NCBI GenBank assembly: GCA_002315875.1
Contig: DCIL01000053.1
Span: 1 to 19,011 of the forward strand
Origin: Verrucomicrobia bacterium UBA1727
Lineage (GTDB): Bacteria; Verrucomicrobiota; Kiritimatiellia; RFP12; UBA1067
Direction of reading: 5' to 3'
Length of the DNA stretch: 19,011 nt
Part shown: positions 18,201-19,011 of the stretch, piece by piece
How the letters are laid out: each line of letters opens with the position of its first letter
Position numbering within the stretch: position 1 is the first letter of the stretch
Translations under genes and position numbers: made by a program
Notes under the pieces: model-generated
Database searches by the model: none
Seen by the model: only the letters and a program-made list of their open reading frames with translations
Told to the model about the DNA's origin: nothing

Positions 18201-18797
18201 ACGAACGGTGTCGAACATCGTGACGTCAAGTACGTGTCGCATCCCGACCCGGTCGAGGCGAAGAAGGGCCGCGGCAGCGCCATCGTGCCGATTTCCTATG
18301 GCAGCGACGTGAAACTCGTCTTCACCACCGATCTCGAACTGAAACTGAATTGGACCGAGACGAATCTCGTCCGTTGCATCAAGGCCGAAACGCTCGTCTA
18401 CGAAAAGCTGCCGAAGCTGCTTTCGATCTTCACCTCGGTGCGCAAGACGGCAGTCGACGTCTGGGCGGCTAACAACAAGGTCAAGCCGGCTATGGTCGCC
18501 TCGACGTACGCGCTCGTCTCCTGCTCGCTCGGCCTCTCGCACGTGGCGACTCCGACGAGCGAGGTGAACATTTCCGATTTCAAGGTTACCGAGAACGGGT
18601 GTTCGTTCAAGGTGCTCATCGATGATGATCCGGTGACCCAGACCGAGCAGGTACTGCCGTTGGTGCTGGTTACGGATCGTCTCGACGGCGAGTGGACGCG
18701 TCCCGCGGCGGATGCGATCAGGATCAATGAGGACGGTTCGGTCGAGGTCAAGACCGACAAGGGCGCCTTCATCAAGTTGGATATTCCGATCAATTGA
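12204..18797 (+). CDS. Giant secreted modular protein with duplicated beta-rich modules and an InlB B-type repeat
   Basis: A 2197-residue protein beginning with K3-K4 and a hydrophobic stretch (about 5-30) that acts as signal peptide or anchor. The body is beta-rich, low in Cys and built from repeated modules: a lectin-like jelly-roll candidate near the N-terminus with a second copy near residue 1610, two long 'W-x-G-S ... L-R-F-x-S ... G-G-L-x-V' modules, two 'W-[TK]-G ... G-N-x-N-S' modules, and an InlB B-type repeat ending L-Y-A-Q-W. The C-terminus (about 2060-2197) is a short helical segment followed by beta strands; no autotransporter barrel, LPXTG or PEP-CTERM motif is seen. A surface adhesin or glycan-binding role is inferred from architecture only. 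A GTG at 12198 is in frame, but the promoter position and lack of a ribosome site favour the ATG. It follows the regulator by 9 nt. Confidence 0.85.
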   Translation: MSKKAVKLFAFLAVAVAIATVSAVIVGATRWFFEDAVSFAENAEKRWSYPPGFAVVDGGRINYGMGAADEGVLAYATPAGTSDDYVISEVDYAFEWLDSPGRDAEGGFIGVHLVAGPGDDNDHPVFEVIDSFVGSGDWRTTSVQGATGVVYTLRVEMNLRRGYEVAHYSFRPAGSASAFTKIADVLLPSGVLKPKEIDFCGRGSLGSMEMATKLAEEDAVSRYRRWAELGDILTWEGSASSTFRSFVFADNLWKDGTATYSGATAEARFPSAALRFKSGVTPQAVATSASPLRLGGLIVEPSSAGYSLSASAPVMLGDATGKSASWYLFESGFAVSAPSKTISFLGESQVYVKSGVVLDLSNAASVELNSGTYAKLCLSGGGSIKLPSGGLDATGPVVIDYSGCEGTSAGSFLTGSIKVDASTAFVLPDGTAEGEDVVLCTGSVTGGGSGAVKRSITVGGVAFAADVTISGNKLRYVKRSYAATWKGYTGMFTWAGSVPSFENGAFTLFDVSAGSDTSTLFEGAKAAEHVPGWDGQTVPTFNWIFSAMTRTTNSFSLVKDPGYALRFSSVGYRGDLISLTKYLSFGGLLVDSGATGFGIYGAGDQSNFLVLGDYACTKTNRVEISENFTIGGFGSVEIVGTTQLEVPTGRRLAVEGGGRSAGTGFPDRFPELRVGGNGVLKCNMLRAGGPSTLDFSAIAADATTPFVDGAIELDTVARLVLPSALAEGAKFPLCSGSITASDGVRAVAKGSGEFFLADVTFDFVNKKVSYQVAGVDAWTLPTSAKWTDHSFTGRPVELTLTADTTLEINADTALSALLVKGPYRLSIVATRSFNPGKMFLGRDTTCEIVYRKNSIYAAQPMLTVDNGLPVDAVIDAETAGEMTWTGRVAVTGCLRARGKVTLSNEENEFDSQSHLVVEKNGRLAVGAKLMGNRVDVLGELKATGAGLEIGSDARLSFHQGSSLTADSGSPVEFTGPATISVKSASGNGSAIFSASVIFDSPVALIVDGGMSLQLANANSTLSRETLAAAFGKGALNLTGDTTVAFDAGSWTLGGATGNASAAFFDDPSGVVPSIFNTSWTGVCRLLDTELLDFNPARLGNLNSSISYEGAYGYFAENAIYNPKTVLPEVPGGDFSLSIEKGYAGQAINLGAPSGSGRLYLPESAGDADFRVFISDASVFNGSISVEGETSSSGVAIGLDPGTAEDYAQAFLADGRGAISLYRGEATIGEGAVWSAANGIFIDREARLTDSGIIDTFVRGTGTVRYTGEVGEGRVETGVARYDDADVWKGTVQIDKATIAGFDIMRCGNANSVLEFRQASGYLPNGIDVQYPVKMGLDDTEGGLTITTAEWNGHYAFSKIIGDGVFKMAYGSEGSSSYYRFRDVSQFNGKIRMNAYSASLVLGDVEPETFGALEVSDGFTIKSNRDWETPKAIFHDRVTIDGLEGENVFKILGDAGDYSAVAVTLTGSTDPHIKHSLAYDGTTYFLYVTSSPTPPSARIIASEAMYGVDLAKAGVKFTVSDWWKGYDFEGRVIAEVIVRDSKGRVVGYASQEIEGNGTYILNDMGLPPGCRGNYYDYEIVLSTEDNRTGVFTPSDQRAIVSADAVLSVESWIFENAETFAARDPSGKSATGVWRLGSPDAAIVTNGYIAIDTSTGGGTVDFTAAVADSNDVARIAVNITIGAQVLNTIEELNEAGVPAGVRGAVSIVGTGENEDVPGWAVWNPSAQEFVKAYANDGATARGEHTLCWTIYHRIGVISYSVDGLTLTNSTGSAVFPLRASELEARAEGVDFQGYVDLKSIRGTQDTAHLARVVGEGGVTNEYETVDEAVAAATNANDRVGLIWDATWRPVTNFVGRTYNFDLNGYKVYIDEAVTNRIVTEGYRLIDNGNGSYTIGVVEYSLTFMPNGGSGTMPQQFFSVTNMVFNLISNVFTDVGADYSLDFSHWNMMADGTGAENWSDGGVIDLKPYGIGDKSLYAQWKVSVRALTIEPSDEYVYLELVTTNGVEHRDVKYVSHPDPVEAKKGRGSAIVPISYGSDVKLVFTTDLELKLNWTETNLVRCIKAETLVYEKLPKLLSIFTSVRKTAVDVWAANNKVKPAMVASTYALVSCSLGLSHVATPTSEVNISDFKVTENGCSFKVLIDDDPVTQTEQVLPLVLVTDRLDGEWTRPAADAIRINEDGSVEVKTDKGAFIKLDIPIN
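12291..12842 (+). repeat. Lectin-like module, N-terminal copy
   Basis: This encodes a beta-sandwich-like module opening with W-F-F-E-D-A-V-S-F-A. It is similar to the segment at 17031, which opens W-I-F-E-N-A-E-T-F-A. In both copies the opening motif leads through beta-rich sequence to a Y-S-x strand and a final F-x-G segment. A LamG or concanavalin-like fold is a guess. Confidence 0.55.
12894..13637 (+). repeat. Long beta module, copy A
   Basis: About 248 residues opening L-T-W-E-G-S, with A-L-R-F-K-S, L-G-G-L-I-V, a D-A-T/V-D-A-S-T region, F-V-L-P and V-L-C-T-G-S-V. These anchors recur in the same order in the segment at 13674, showing a diverged tandem duplication at protein level. Confidence 0.65.
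13674..14519 (+). repeat. Long beta module, copy B
   Basis: About 282 residues opening F-T-W-A-G-S, with A-L-R-F-S-S, F-G-G-L-L-V, A-D-A-T-T-P-F, L-V-L-P and P-L-C-S-G-S-I. It matches copy A in motif order but is longer by an insertion in its first third. The pair lies end to end. Confidence 0.65.
15426..15763 (+). repeat. W-x-G/GN-x-NS module, copy 1
   Basis: About 113 residues with S-W-T-G-V, L-G-N-L-N-S-S, A-Y-G-Y, G-G-D-F-S-L, G-S-G-R-L and V-F-N-G-S-I. The same ordered anchors reappear at 16047-16410. The pattern resembles modules I recall from large surface proteins of PVC bacteria; that comparison is from memory and untested. Confidence 0.6.
16047..16410 (+). repeat. W-x-G/GN-x-NS module, copy 2
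   Basis: About 121 residues with V-W-K-G-T, C-G-N-A-N-S-V, A-S-G-Y, G-G-L-T-I, G-D-G-V-F and Q-F-N-G-K-I, aligning in order with the copy at 15426. The two copies are separated by about 95 residues of unrelated beta-rich sequence. Confidence 0.6.
17031..17610 (+). repeat. Lectin-like module, C-terminal copy
   Basis: This is the second copy of the module at 12291, opening W-I-F-E-N-A-E-T-F-A and including I-S-Y-S-V-D and V-D-F-Q-G-Y. The two copies are about 1,580 residues apart and flank the repeat-rich centre of the protein. Confidence 0.55.
17892..18140 (+). repeat. InlB B-type (Listeria-Bacteroides) repeat
   Basis: This encodes about 83 residues with F-M-P-N-G-G-S-G-T-M, H-W-N, D-G-T-G, D-G-G-V-I and the closing S-L-Y-A-Q-W. 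It is a single good match to the InlB B-repeat family of surface proteins. It is preceded by 'D-E-A-V-A-A-A' and 'F-D-L-N-G-Y' segments of a kind often found ahead of such repeats in gut bacterial surface proteins. Confidence 0.75.
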
Positions 18798-18803
18798 CGA
18801 GGC

Positions 18804-19011
18804 ATGGCGCAAGAGCAGCTATTTGCGGATGACTACAAGGTCAATCTTGATGTTTTCGAAGGTCCCCTCGATCTCCTGCTCTATCTCATTCGCCGCGAAG
18901 AGCTGGATATTTACGACATTCCGATCGAGCACATCACCAGCGAGTACATGAAGTTCATCGAGGACGCGCGGCGGCTCAATCTCGATATCGCCGGCGAGTT
19001 CATCGTGATGG
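18804..19011 (+). CDS. scpA: Segregation and condensation protein A, N-terminal part
   Basis: The first 69 residues of ScpA, the kleisin subunit that bridges the SMC dimer and ScpB in chromosome condensation. The family signature V-F-E-G-P-L-D-L-L-L-Y-L-I-R and the following E-L-D-I-Y-D-I-P-I-E-H-I-T are intact. The reading frame is open to the window edge, so the gene is cut by the window rather than broken. The start lies 6 nt after the giant gene's stop; the only purine run (GAGG at 18799-18802) is one base from the ATG, too close for a normal ribosome site. No promoter is evident between the two genes, so read-through or a promoter inside the giant gene is possible. It marks a return to housekeeping chromosome. 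Confidence 0.93.
   Translation, partial: MAQEQLFADDYKVNLDVFEGPLDLLLYLIRREELDIYDIPIEHITSEYMKFIEDARRLNLDIAGEFIVM

Noticed and set aside
12204..18797. Autotransporter or CRISPR-like repeat interpretation of the repeated region
   Set aside because: Repeats are diverged at protein level, not identical DNA repeats with spacers, and no C-terminal beta-barrel is visible.
998..18803. Intrinsic terminators between genes
   Set aside because: Intergenic gaps are at most 18 nt, and none holds a GC hairpin followed by a T run.

Overview
The window is a gene-dense, GC-rich stretch with nine genes, all on the + strand and separated by at most 18 nt or overlapping. No RNA gene, insertion sequence, CRISPR array or clear intrinsic terminator is visible. 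The last gene, cut by the window edge, is the chromosomal scpA, so this is a chromosome rather than a plasmid or phage. The mix of secreted polysaccharide-active enzymes, Tat/lipoprotein signals, a giant modular secreted protein with repeated 'W-[TK]-G ... GN-x-NS' modules, and extended -10 promoters almost touching start codons suggests a member of the PVC superphylum. Kiritimatiellota (gut or rumen Kiritimatiellae) or a related Lentisphaerae/Verrucomicrobia lineage fits best. This assignment is inference from protein style, not a database match.

Region 1 (47-10204) is a run of five exported proteins that look like a saccharolytic operon: a metallophosphoesterase, a GH28-like right-handed beta-helix protein, a 1143-residue protein joining a GH99/WbsX-like domain to an alpha/beta-hydrolase esterase and an SGNH esterase, a clan GH-A glycosidase with beta-sandwich domains (GH39/GH5-like), and a clan GH-D alpha-galactosidase-like enzyme. 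Together they could remove esters and alpha-linked side groups from an acetylated heteropolysaccharide and cut its backbone. The actual substrate cannot be read from the sequence, and no transporter or SusC/SusD pair is present.

Region 2 (10204-12194) is a translationally coupled two-component system: a NarL-type sensor kinase with an extracytoplasmic region that looks like two OB-fold-type halves, and a LuxR/NarL response regulator. It directly abuts the enzyme genes (TGATG and ATGA overlaps) and is the natural candidate regulator of the locus.

Region 3 (12204-18797) is one 2197-residue secreted modular protein. It contains three pairs of internally duplicated modules and one InlB B-type repeat. 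It appears to have its own promoter (TGnTATAAT) inside the end of the response-regulator gene, with a predicted transcript start 2 nt before the ATG. The third gene of region 1 has the same arrangement, with a predicted start exactly on the ATG. Region 4 (18804 onward) is the 5' end of scpA.
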